Of a DNA stretch of 64,000 nt, positions 35,966 through 46,918 are shown piece by piece. The notes below the pieces were generated by a model, which worked only from the letters and a program-made list of their open reading frames with translations, was not told where the DNA came from and did no database searches. The DNA is from Sporobolomyces roseus. Lineage: Eukaryota; Basidiomycota; Microbotryomycetes; Sporidiobolales; Sporidiobolaceae. Each line of letters starts with the position of its first letter. The first letter of the stretch is position 1. The position numbers were made by a program, and so were the translations under genes. The stretch covers positions 1,054,001 to 1,118,000 of the forward strand of contig JADILM010000001.1 of NCBI GenBank assembly GCA_016617785.1, given 5' to 3'.

Positions 35966-37188
35966 TCACTTCTGCGCCTTGAGACTTGTCGAGAGCCAGT
36001 TGAGACCTGTCGAGACGAGAACGAGTCAGTCAGAGGCGAAGGTGCGAATGAGAGAATGGATAGAATTCGTACCTTCGAAGAGACCGTCACCGTCGAGAGC
36101 GTTCGAAGGGTGGCAGTACCATGATCGATCTTTCATGCGTAACAGACCTAGCTTCTCGGTAACTTCTGTCGGTGTCATAGCTGTTGTTGGATGAATCAAA
36201 TTGTAGGGTGGGGATGAGCAGGAGGTGAGGCGAACAATGAGAAAGGAGAAAGAGGAGAAAGGTGAAACGAGCAGAATGATCAGTTCAACGACTCTGAGCT
36301 GCCACATATGCAATAGGGGACGATGTGACGTACCGTCTGGTAAATCCTGTTTGTTCGCAAAGACCAACAACAAGCATTCCTTCATTTCCCGATCATTCAG
36401 AATCTTGTGCAACTCCATCCTCGCTTCATCAATCCTCGCTCGATCTTGCGAATCGACTACGAACACCAATCCTTGTGTTCCCGTGTAGTAATGCCGCCAC
36501 AATGGTCGAATCTTGTCTTGACCTCCCACGTCCTGGATTACGAAATTGCGACAAAATGATCAGTTTCTCCCGGTTTCAGACGATACAGAGACTCAGGCTT
36601 CAGCTTACCCATACGTTGAATCTACGAGAATGAAGAAGTATATAAGCAGGTATAGAGGAAGAAAGGGAGGGAAATCTGTCAACTCACTTTACATTCTTAT
36701 ACGTTACTGTCTCAACGTTGAATCCAACCGTTGGAATCGTCGTAACACTCTGATTCAATTTGAGTTTGTACAAGATAGCTGTACATAAGAAAGCGTCAGA
36801 ATCAGCGAGGGAGAGAGGGAGAAAGGGACCGTGTCGAAAGGGGGAAGGAGAGAGAGAACTCACTTGTTTTACCAGCTGCGTCGAGTCCTAACATGAGGAT
36901 TCGCATCTCCTTGTTACCGAATAGTTTGCCTATTCATTCTCGGACAGCCGGTGTTGTTCGAAAGGGGGTAAAGATGCGAGGGGGCAGGTTGAAAGAAGAG
37001 AAGAAAGGCAAGGAATAGCGAATCGCGTTGAGATTGATGCAAATGATGCAGCGAGGAGTAATAGAGTATGTAGAGATATGTATGGTCAGCTTGATAGCTC
37101 TAACGAGGGGATGAAGCCCGGGATGGTACGATGAGGGAAACGAGAGGAAGAGAGACGTGCCTAACGCTTTCGAGAGTCCGGAACCCAT
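35966..37188 (-). CDS. ARF6: ADP-ribosylation factor 6-like GTPase
   Basis: Small myristoylated GTPase of the plasma membrane and endosome, linked to endocytosis, polarity and actin. The start [10 protein letters not shown] carries the myristoylation Gly2. Then come [20 protein letters not shown] (P-loop, GxxxxGKT), the switch region [68 protein letters not shown] (NKxD) and [21 protein letters not shown] and the short N-terminus match Arf6 better than Arf1 (HYFQNTQGL). About 176 residues in seven exons; stop at 35966-35968. The first intron needs a GC donor: exon 1 ends in ...GCGTTAG followed by GCACGT, since the nearby GT breaks the frame to GKLFGNKE. Confidence 0.95.
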
Positions 37189-37918
37189 GCTATGAATCGG
37201 GCGATGAGATCAGCTGAGTTCTAGTAGAGTCCTATCAGTGGACTCACGTTTATTTGTTGTAACGAGAGTGATTAGTTGGATGCAGAGAGACGAGGATCAT
37301 CTTGAAACGCGTTTCAACCTCCTCTCCTCCCTTCCAACCAACCTAGCTATACTCTAGTCACATCAGTGCGATAGATTATCATCCACACCTCACAGCGACG
37401 CTCCACAAGCCACTGTACAACGACACGAACCTCCTCGTCCTCCTCTCAATCTCTTCCCCCACCTCGCCCTTGAAGAACCCCTCACAGAAGACACAAGACT
37501 ACAAGACAGTAACTCATACATCTCACAAGTACGTATAACACTCCTTCAAGAGAATGAGCCAGGCAACGTTCGTTCTCGACTGCGAGAACGCGATTGACTG
37601 AATTAAAACGGTCAATCAACTTGCATTTTGAGGTCAACGCATGTTCAATGGGAGCAAAAGATACAGTATAGGACAATATGGGATTAGCTTCATAGGGCGA
37701 AGGTGAGAAAAGGGCGAGGTAGCGGAATTAGATCAGTTCTCACTCTCCCGAAGAACAACTCGCTGACCTCGCTTCTTGATTTACTTTGGCCCAGGGCTGA
37801 TTCAGAGTCGTGGAACACGATCGGAAGCCTAAGATCAGAAGTCATCGCGAGCGACGGTAGTTCAGCCTACTCGAACCGTCGCTCTCTCCTCCTTCGCACT
37901 ACCTCCTTCGAGAACTCG
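37189..37918. promoter_or_regulatory. Divergent promoter region of ARF6 and ATG4
   Basis: About 730 bp between two start codons on opposite strands. The ATG4 frame is open upstream of its first ATG to 37703, but without an in-frame ATG. A spliced upstream exon for ATG4 cannot be excluded. No specific binding site is claimed. Confidence 0.45.
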
Positions 37919-40900
37919 ATGGCCTCACTCCCGCACAATAGCTCTCCGCCAGCACGGTCAGACTCGATTTCCGTGTCTCCTGAGCTAGTCCCACTGCCCG
38001 CTTCTCCTTCACCGTCGACGAACTCGAGTCCAGCGAGATTCACAAATTCTACTCCTTCCTCATCTCGTCAAAGTCGAGAAAAAACCCTCGGCCCGATCCG
38101 GAGTCGCACTTCGTCGAGATCTCCTGAGGATTCTCGACGAGTACGCGAGCTGAGTGCCCCTCAACAAGGCTCGAGATCGGGTTCTTCTTCCTCCTCGATC
38201 CGTCTCGATCCTTCGTCCACTTCGGCACTTCACGAACAAACCTCGCCGACAAGGTTCGACCGCGAAAAGAGTCCCTCGAAATGGTTCGGTCGTGTCTCGA
38301 CCTCCTCTTCGTCCTCCTCATCCGTCGCAACGACCAATTCAGAATCGACTTCTCCCGCAATAAAGACCCGATCGAGTCGATCTCGTTCAATTGGGTCTCT
38401 CAACCTCCTCACAAACGCACTTTCGCCCAAGGCAACCTCTTCCTCTTCTAGGAGTCGACCCATCACTCCCCCTTCCCCAACTCGACCTTCGAATTCACAA
38501 GGAATAGTATCCTCGCCAGACCCACTACCTCGCGATAACCGATCCCCTCGCTCATCTCCTCCTATCCATCAACCGCCAGTGCTCCTCGAGACTCGTCGAG
38601 GTTCGGCGACATCGACCAATTCTTCCCATTCTTCCGCACTCCTTCACTTCGCAACCTCTCTCAAACCGACTCGATCACATTCTCAGCCAACAGCTCGTCG
38701 AAAACAATCTGGTGATTCTGGTGGAGGGGAGGTATTGGAAGAATGGGCGGATGCGGGACTTGAAGAAGGGGATGAAGAAGGGAGAGCGATTAGTGAAGAA
38801 ATGGTTAGAGTGACTACATCGAGATCGAATGGCAGTTCACCAGTAGCTTCGATCATCTCGAAAGAGAGTACGAACAATGCTGGAGGAGGTGGAGGGAAGT
38901 TCGTGCAGAGCTTGAGGAGGACCAGGTCGAAATTGGCGTTGATCGGGAAAGGGAAAGAGGTCGAGAACAACAACGCGGCACCAATCTCGATTCCTACTGC
39001 TGCGGGATCAAGCCAAGTAGAGGAGGATCCTATGATGGTTCAATCGCCAGTTTTGACGTTTGTCGAACCACCTTCTCCGTCTGAATCCAGGACTTTCTAT
39101 CAAGATCAAGAGGAACCGTCACAATCCTTCCTCGACCTCGGAGGAGGAGCAGGAGCTTCTTCACCTTTGTCTAGTCCAAGGACGAGCTCATTCATCGCAC
39201 CACCCTCTCAAGGATCCTCGACTTCAGCTTCCGGAAGATTCGGAGGATGGTTTAGTTCAATGTTACACAATTCGACCTCGTCCGCTCAGCTGAACCTCTC
39301 TTCTTCCCCTTCTTCCGGAACTTCACCTTCACCTCTTTCATCGCCCGAGAAACCTCGACAGCGAGGAGGCTCTTCTCCAACTTACCTCGCTTCTCCGACC
39401 AAGAAAAGTTCAACTTCTTCCCTCTCCCTTCCTCCCGGTTCTTCACTACCTTCTTCGACTTCGACCTCGAGATTGGGTCCGCTAGATCGCATGTTGGATA
39501 AAGCGGTGCAGTACTTCCTCGATACTGATTCGAATGCAGACAAATGCGAGGAAGAGATTTGGGTTCTCGGGGTGAGACACGAAGGATGGAGACCGGCAAC
39601 CGGGGCAGAAGGTATCGAAGAGGATGGAAGAGATGAGCGGATGCCGGTCACAGAAGGTACAACATCGGGAGCGACGAAGAGTGTCGGTCGAAGATGGAGT
39701 CCTGTTAAATCTCGAGCAGCGAAACGTCAACAGCAACAACAACGAGCGAGAGAGACGTCAAATGAAGGACGACAATCTCGAGACGACTCGCCTTCTCCTT
39801 CCCTACATTCGGTTTCGACAAACTTCTCCGGCGACTCTCTTTCGCCTTCGATCCCGCCAACTTCGTCTCCAACAACGATCAATGGATGGCCAGCTTCATT
39901 CTACCTCGATTTCTACTCCCGCCCCGCCCTGACTTATCGAACAAACTTCCCTTTGATCCCTTGCTCGCCTTCGACTTCGGGAGGAACGATGCACGGTATG
40001 CTCAACACTCTGAGTCTCAGCATCGGAAGAGGAAACCGGAATCACAATCGAGAGGAGAGCGGGCTGAGCAGCGATACAGGTTGGGGATGCATGCTGAGAA
40101 CTGGTCAGAGTTTGCTTGCGAATGCTTTAGTAACAGCTCATCTCGGTCGAGGTGAGTTCTCCTTCATCTCTTTACAGGTAAAGGATTCGCTCATCTTTCT
40201 CGTTGACTACAGACTGGCGACGACCACTACCTCCTTCACCGCTACCACCTTCTTCAGCTCACGGTCAACCAGCTCCTCCCCTTCCCTCTCCGATTCTTCC
40301 ACCATCGTACCCAACCTACACTCGGCTACTCTCTCTCTTCCTCGATACTCCCGCTCCCTCCTCTCCGTTCTCGATTCACAGATTCGCTCTCGAAGGTCAA
40401 AGATTGGGCAAATCGGTGGGAGAATGGTTTGGACCTTCGACGGCAGCGGGAGCGATAAAGAAACTTGTCAACGATTTCGAACCAGCTGGCATGCAAGTTG
40501 TCAGCTGTATCGATGGGACAGTGTACGAAAACGAGGTGATCGCTGCTGGAACAAGGGAGAAGAAGTGGGATACGAAAGTACTCGTTTTGATCAACTTGAG
40601 GTTGGGAATCGATGGAGTTAATCCGATCTATCATGAAGCGATCAAGGTGAGCTTCTGATCTAGTCTCTGCGCAAGGAACATGACCTGATTCGATCAATTC
40701 TCGCAGGGCATCTTTCGAATTCCTCAATCTGTTGGAATCGCAGGAGGTCGACCATCTTCCTCCTACTACTTCGTCGGATCACAAGCAAACTCGCTCTTCT
40801 ACATCGACCCTCACCACCCGAGACCAGCAGTCCCCGTCATCGACGTTCCGAGCGAAGTTCAAGCCGCTACTTGCAAAGTCCCACTCGCTCCATCGTCAGA

Positions 40901-41619
40901 GCCAGATCGACTTAGCGACTCATTCTTGACTGTCGCACCTGCTCAAGATCTAAACAGAGAACTAGTCGACACATTCTTCTCGACCGCTTACGAAGATTCG
41001 GCTTGGACGACCTATCATTGCGACAAAGTTCGAAAATGTAGTTTGTCAAGTCTCGATCCAAGTATGCTTGTCGGATTCCTCATTCAAGACGAGCAGGATT
41101 GGGAAGACTTCAAAGTCAAAGCTAGAGAGGTGAGATGATCGTATTATGTCGCGTATTGATCCGAAGCTAATGAGCAGGAATCGATATTTACAGCTTGGTC
41201 AAAACTCTTCGGCTATCTTTTCGATCGCACCTTCACCTCCGAAATGGATGCGAAGATCATCTTCCACCGGTCTCGCCTCGAATGCTATCGCCGCGGCTAC
41301 CGTCTCGGCATCGCCAGGAGACGACTCTTTCTCCGAATTCGACGAGGATTCGATGGTCGATCGTCCTTCTGCTACCACTGATCGACAAGGGACGGAAGGG
41401 GAGACAGTCGATGCAGAAGATGACTTCTCTGACCCAGAAGGATGGGAGCTGGATTCGACTGATGCGAGCGAGACCATTTCTCTTCGCGAAGGGGAGGAGG
41501 AGGAGGTGGTATCGATCGAACCCCCGTCACCGCAAGATCAACACGAAGAGAATGGTGACCCAATCTTTGTAGACTCCCACTCTTCCCTTCCACCTTCTCC
41601 GACTAAGCCACAGCGATGA
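37919..41619 (+). CDS. ATG4: Atg4 autophagy cysteine protease with very long N-terminal extension
   Basis: Cleaves the C-terminus of Atg8 before lipidation and later releases it from membranes (peptidase family C54). Four exons give about 1,170 residues; the animal enzymes have about 400-480. The first 500 or so residues are Ser/Pro-rich disorder. The protease then begins: MLDKAVQYFLDTDSNADKC, FYLDFYSRPALTYRTNFP and SDTGWGCMLRTGQSLLAN with the catalytic Cys. Exon 2 has FSIHRFALEGQRLGKSVGEW and FGPSTAAGAIKKLV. Exon 3 has the Asp and His of the catalytic site in SLFYIDPHHPRPAV, then MLVGFLIQDEQDWEDF. Exon 4 is a long acidic tail (DDFSDPEGWELDSTDASET). ATG 37919 is the first in-frame ATG; the start may be further upstream if a leader exon exists. 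Confidence 0.93.
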
Positions 41620-41865
41620 GGTCGCTATTTCGTATGTTTTCATTTCCGTTTCTTCTTTCGTTTCTCGCTTGTTGCTATCACTCTACATTGCAAGTTACGC
41701 CCGCTCTTCTCACGATCTTGTATGCCTTTCGTCAGGAGAGAAGTGGGTCCCTTCCTGCAGTACCGAGGAGTTGAAGCGGAGTTGTCTTTAGCCGAAATCT
41801 CCTGTTCTCTCTTTTCTCCCTCTCCCTCTCTCCTTCCTTCACCTTCAAACCAGTCTCTCTGTACG

Positions 41866-43012
41866 ATGAGTCTGCACTTGGGTGGGATCACCTGTGATGG
41901 GGGAATGATATTGAGATCTCTCAAATTGGAAGTCCGCGAAGTCTGGTACAGTCCTGGAGCCCAAGTACGTTTCCCCTTTCGATTCCGTCGCGTCTTTGCT
42001 ATGTTGACAGAGTTGCCCGTGTTCTCAGTCAACTGGAATGGAGGTACCTGGGGAAGGTCACAAGGAATTTCGCAGCGTCAACGGCCACGATTGGTTCCAT
42101 TTCGCGGTTCATCCTCGCAGCGGAAGAGACCGACACGGGAATCTAGATGGAACAAGAATCGGATTGACCGAGTTTGCCGTCCGTGGACCTCGAAGAGGTC
42201 CTGCCTTTGTGAGGATTCTGCCAATGCCCGCTTAAAACGACATGGAGTTTTCTCGACCAAACCACCTGGCTATGTTGCAGATGACTATTGCGCCGGCAGT
42301 ACCTGGTCAGGTGAGTTCAGGCTATGTCGTACTCAATCGCGAGAACAGTAGATTGACAGAGTCTTCCGATTCGCAGGCTTTCAATTTCATTGGCGAAACG
42401 TACATATCGTTCCCCAATAGCGGACAATCCCATCATAGATGTTTTCAGGATCATACTTTCAAGTCGGGAGTCAGAGTCAACGGGTGGTCCAAAGTCAACA
42501 TTCGGCTACCTCAACGAGAAATCGTGAGCTTGGATTTTTAGCTGGACTTTCGCGGAGTGTACACTGACAGCTCGTGCTGTATTGAAGCATACTTTACAAC
42601 AATACGACGACATAGGCGTCCTCACTGAGCTATATGACGGGTTCATTCACAACGAAAGGGATCACCCAAAGATCGCGTTTGAACGCTTGAAGGATTTGAT
42701 CACTCAAACCGATACAACTCATGTCGAGGTCAGCCTCCTACGATCTCCCACAGCTCTGACCATCCGTGCCGCTCACTGATATCCTTGGGTGATTTCTAGT
42801 CCATTGGCGATCAATTCTTCGAATTTGGTGGAAACGGCACTGAGCGTTTCTTCCGCTGGCAGAGAGTCGGAGGTATAGAAGAGATTCACGAGCAGGATCT
42901 CCACACTTCAGCTATCACGAGAATTACGCCAGCCGGCCGCCAAGTTCAGGCTAGTCTCACTCATCGCAAAGCTCAACTTTACCAAAACGACGAAACTCAT
43001 TCCAGATTCTAG
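41866..43012 (+). CDS. Orphan family A, member 2
   Basis: Paralogue of the gene at 33074-34230; no known domain. ATG 41866 starts MSLHLGGITCDGGMILR, and exon 1 ends LEVREVWYSPGAQ at the same place as member 1. After a GTACGT intron comes EGHKEFRSVNGHDWFHFAVH. The exon ends RGPRRGPAF at a GTGAGG donor, and MTIAPAVPGQ then AFNFIGETYISFPNSGQ follow. Next are WSKVNIRLPQREI, then YDDIGVLTELYDGFIHNERD and HPKIAFERLKDLITQTDTTH. The last exon has FEFGGNGTERFFRWQRVGG and ends in SRF and TAG (43010-43012). Six exons, about 260 residues. It lies 250 bp after Atg4 on the same strand. The function is unknown. Confidence 0.72.
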
Positions 43013-43199
43013 TCGATTCGAATTCTCCTGGTCCCTCCTATTTCTTCCGCTCTCTTCTTGGACTCCGATATGTGTTCTTCCGCTGGAATCCTTAACTTTC
43101 TTCTGTCTCCCATAAAACGGCAACGAAACGTTGATCTCAATTATGCAAAGATGCGAGAGTTACAGAAAGCGAAGAGCTACTATATGATATGCTACAGAC

Positions 43200-45758
43200 T
43201 CACACGCCCAACCAGATCTCCACTTCCTCCTTTGACAATCCCCTCTTCCTCGGTTCGACCCTATCCATCGCTTGCTGAACGAGCGCATCAAAGACGTTCT
43301 GCCTCTTGTTGGTCGATTGTGAGTGAGAGTTGCTACGGGGATAAGTTTCACGACGATCCTCGAGCTGGAGATAGGTTGGAGATGAACCGTCAAGAGCATC
43401 TGCGGCGGAAGCTCGATTCCAGTTGAACTCGTTGAGATTTGCGAAGACAGTCGGGGGATCGGGTATCGAGGAGTAGACTTCGGAGTACTGAGCATCTTCG
43501 TCGGAAGGCGTCATTGGAGAGAGATGGCGAGGAGAGGAAGAAAGGGGAAGAGGTAGAGCAGGTCGATAATCGAGAGAGAAGTTACCAAAGTTGATCACTT
43601 CGGGTGGTTTGGTCGACGGGAAGGGCGTTGCAAGCGAGAGTAGAGCGGCATCGGGTTGTTCGAGCGAGAGACGGCCAAAAGGTCGAGCGGGAACTTGGAG
43701 TGAATGAGCAGGGTCTACGGAAGACCTCGAGGAGAAGGAAGTTGAAGTGGTAGAGGTCAAGGGAGGAAGGGAGCTAGGAGTCGAAGGTCGGGACTCGCGA
43801 AAAGTAAGATCGAGGGAAGGAGGTCGATGCTGTCGGTTGAGAGAGGGAGAAGTACGTTTCGAGGGAGAGTCGGGCGAGACGTCTGCTCGACTTGAGCGAC
43901 GGCTCGGAGCTTTGCCAGCAAGAGAGTAGTTGCCGAAATCGAAGGCAGGGCGAGTGGTAGGAAGAGGAGGCATCGATTCTTCGGGGGAGGGGGGATGCGA
44001 GTAGAACGTCGAAGTGATGCTCAGCTGTCGACCTGCGACGGTTCGAGGACACTCCGCCGAGTCTGATCGAGGGAAGGATGCGGTTGAGATGCAAGAGGGT
44101 CTCCGTTCAACGATCGAAGCTACCGAGAAGCGACGAATTGGCGATGGAGGGAACTCATATGCTTGAGAGGGGATGTTGTTTGTCGGCAGCGGTACAGGTT
44201 CAGTCGAGGAGGATTCGGCAATAGGAATCGAAAGTGAACCAGCTCGACTCGTTCGGAAACCTTGATGAACCGTGGCTTGAAGAGCACTCGAATTCGACTC
44301 GACTTCGCTAACGACTGAGTGTCGAGACGTCGTCGTGTAAGCACTCGAGCGATGAGCGGAAGTGAAGGACGAGGTACGGCTGAATTCGGTGAGTCGAGGT
44401 CGAGGGATCGCCGAGGGAGGTGTAAGTCGAGGAGCGAAACGATTGTGATGATTTGCTGCAGGGTGACCGAGAGGAAGTCGGCTCGACGATTTGACGGGAG
44501 AAGGGTTGACGAAGAGGGAAGAAGGAGGTTCAGAGTCGAAAGGAACGAAGATATCCTCCTCGGGTCCAGCGAAAGCGAGTTTAGGGGAAGCAGCGACTAG
44601 ATGGGCGAGCTGTGGATCGGGAGAAGAGTGTCGACGGGCTGAAGGGGAAGAGGAAGTCGTCGAAGTCGGTGCAATGTCGAGTTGTATCCAAGACGCTCGA
44701 TCGAGTTGAGAAGAGGCGGAGGCAAATGAGCCAGCTTCGTCCGCACTAGGCGATGAAGGGAACCCAGAGGATACCGAGTTTGTTCTTGTAGCTGCAGCCT
44801 GTTCCGCCGCCTCCCTCAACTCCGAATACCGGGCACTACCTAATCGTTCCGCTTTCACGACGACAATCTTTCCCAAATCCCTACTCTTCGACTTCTTTCC
44901 CCCTCGATGTCCTTTCCACATACTTCCTAACTTCGATCTCGTCGTACTCTGAGCAATGGGCAAGTCGACGATCGAGTCGCTGGGCGAAGGGGAAGAATCT
45001 CCAGAGGAAGCGAACAGATTCGAATACCGATGAAGGGTCTTCGAAACATTGACGGAGTTGCGGAACGAGTTGAATGATTGAGGAGGAGTCTCACCGCAGG
45101 CAGACGACTCAGACCAGTGAGAGGTGGGAGAGAGTGGATGTCGAGAAGCGGGAGAATCAAAGGGTGAGAGATCAGGTTCTGGCCGAGGGGTGCGAGGAAT
45201 AGGTTGAAGTGCAGGAGATGACATGAGCGGCTGTCGAGGGGAGTCGAGTCGATAATTGAGATCGAAGGAGAATGGAGGAGGTTGTGTCAGAGGTTCTTTC
45301 TTTGCGATTGTGGTCGAAAAGGAGGCGATCTCCTTCGGTGTCGTAGCAGAGAATGAAGCAGCTCGAGTGATACGTTCCAGTGCTTCGAGTGCGTCTTCCG
45401 TGTCGACCGGTTCGGCTCTACTGAACTTCCTGCCTCCGATCCGGATCAACAACCCATCGCCTTCGTCCTCGCTTGTCCTCATTCCACCTCCCTCTTCTAT
45501 GACTAGCCTCGGCACCTCCCTTTCCAATTCGCTCTGTGCCTTCATTCGTTCCTCATCTGATCGTCGTCTAGTGTTCTTGCGAAGTAGCGATTTTCGACGA
45601 GGAAGAATGCTCGGTTCAGAGGCTCGACGCCAAGCAGGAGGTGCTGACGAGGTCTGAGTGGCGAAGGGGAGTGAGGAGATCGATGCTTTCTTGCTCTGCG
45701 AACGAGCTTGTTGAGTAGAAGGGAGTGAGTCGAGAGGTAAAGAAGTTTGGTTGCCCAT
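43200..45758 (-). CDS. Large Ser-rich disordered protein with a possible myristoylation signal
   Basis: Not recognised. One uninterrupted exon of 852 codons, unusual in this intron-rich window. The N-terminus MGNQTSLPL fits the N-myristoylation consensus (Gly2, Ser6). Basic patches follow (RRKSLLRKNTRRRSDEERM), so membrane attachment by lipid plus basic residues is plausible. Most of the protein is Ser/Pro-rich low complexity with many Ser-Pro and Arg-x-x-Ser motifs, suited to phosphorylation. The C-terminus is more conserved-looking: NEFNWNRASAADALDG, KRQNVFDALVQQAMDRVEP and RGLSKEEVEIWLGV. This tail resembles a short helical interaction module. No enzyme motif was found. Confidence 0.75.
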   Translation of the reverse strand: MGNQTSLPLDSLPSTQQARSQSKKASISSLPFATQTSSAPPAWRRASEPSILPRRKSLLRKNTRRRSDEERMKAQSELEREVPRLVIEEGGGMRTSEDEGDGLLIRIGGRKFSRAEPVDTEDALEALERITRAASFSATTPKEIASFSTTIAKKEPLTQPPPFSFDLNYRLDSPRQPLMSSPALQPIPRTPRPEPDLSPFDSPASRHPLSPTSHWSESSACGETPPQSFNSFRNSVNVSKTLHRYSNLFASSGDSSPSPSDSIVDLPIAQSTTRSKLGSMWKGHRGGKKSKSRDLGKIVVVKAERLGSARYSELREAAEQAAATRTNSVSSGFPSSPSADEAGSFASASSQLDRASWIQLDIAPTSTTSSSPSARRHSSPDPQLAHLVAASPKLAFAGPEEDIFVPFDSEPPSSLFVNPSPVKSSSRLPLGHPAANHHNRFAPRLTPPSAIPRPRLTEFSRTSSFTSAHRSSAYTTTSRHSVVSEVESNSSALQATVHQGFRTSRAGSLSIPIAESSSTEPVPLPTNNIPSQAYEFPPSPIRRFSVASIVERRPSCISTASFPRSDSAECPRTVAGRQLSITSTFYSHPPSPEESMPPLPTTRPAFDFGNYSLAGKAPSRRSSRADVSPDSPSKRTSPSLNRQHRPPSLDLTFRESRPSTPSSLPPLTSTTSTSFSSRSSVDPAHSLQVPARPFGRLSLEQPDAALLSLATPFPSTKPPEVINFGNFSLDYRPALPLPLSSSPRHLSPMTPSDEDAQYSEVYSSIPDPPTVFANLNEFNWNRASAADALDGSSPTYLQLEDRRETYPRSNSHSQSTNKRQNVFDALVQQAMDRVEPRKRGLSKEEVEIWLGV

Positions 45759-46918
45759 TATTTCGAAGTCTGTTCTTTCTGAGGAACTGAGTCAGCGGGT
45801 TCAGGGCACGGGTCGTTCAGTATGATGTAGACTCACAGCAAGCACTGTAGCCTTTTCTAGACCTTGACGAGATGTGATTGCGAATGAATGTAAAATGACT
45901 GCGATGAACGAAGCAGTCTCATCAGCGCTCGCCTGAACAGAGAGCATGAAGATGGAGGGTGGGCGTACTATGATATGGAGATATTGCTGAACCTGCAGCC
46001 TACGTTCTATCCCTTTCTCGAGCCTAAACCCTCGACTTTGATGATCTGCTAGCTGTCGAGTCGTCCGAAAGGCCTGACGTGAGTGTTGCTGTACCGAGAC
46101 CAGCTCAGTCTATGTTTCTTTCAGTCGAGTGAAAGAGCTTCGAGTCCTTTGCTGTCCTGAGAGAGAGAGAGGAATTGACCAAAGTGGGTTTTCCATGAAG
46201 ACTGAAGTTGGGTTTAGAGTTCTCTTTGGGTTGGTTAGATTGACTTCGATTCTTTTGACGAGTGACTTTCCCGAAGCAGCGTCCGGAAGCGAAATGAGCG
46301 AAATGAAAAAAGTGAGGAGTAAAGGGAAGAAACTGAAAGCGGAAGTCGCACGAGAAGAGAGGCTGGATTCATTTTACTGAGTGCGAAAGCTTGCGCTGGG
46401 AAGATAGAGATCCGAAGGGTACGACGCCGCTCGGACGAAGAGCGAGAGAGGCAGTAGGGGTTGACAGAGAGGACTGATAGAAATCTTGCGAAATGCGAGC
46501 AAGTCGTTTCTGAAGCTCATTCATGGTTTCTCGGTAAGCGCCGCACGTCGACAGTGTGCAAGAAGCCGTTGTATGACGCTGGCGAGGCCACGAACAGAGC
46601 ACTGTATGACGAAGCCTAATTCCCAGAGAGAAGAGAAACGAATAAAGTCCACGAAAATTACGAATGATGGATGGAGCGAAAAGAAACCAGCTCTTTGACA
46701 GAGAGCGTGAAGTACTACTGTGACAATACACGAGCCCGGAAGAAACTCAAACAGAAAGAACCCCTTTTGACGCACCCCATCCTCCCGTCTCCCTCCCCTT
46801 CGTCGATTTCTATAATTTTGACCTGATCCTCCTCTTCCTAGACCTCCACCTCCCAATCGTACGCCGCTATACAGTCTGTACCAATTATCTTGTCACCTCC
46901 ACCTCGAATTGAATGCCT
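45759..46918. other. Long intergenic region, partly with duplicated gene end
   Basis: About 1.2 kb between the disordered-protein start (-) and the Yip3 stop (-). Open frames such as 46129-46380 (+) and 46521-46856 (-) have no domain and no splice support. Near 46869-46882 lies a degenerate copy of the Yip3 3' end (see findings). Nothing else was recognised. Confidence 0.45.

Noticed and set aside
46129..46380. 83-codon plus-strand frame
   Set aside because: No domain, no splice signals that extend it, and Lys/Glu composition typical of purine-rich intergenic DNA.
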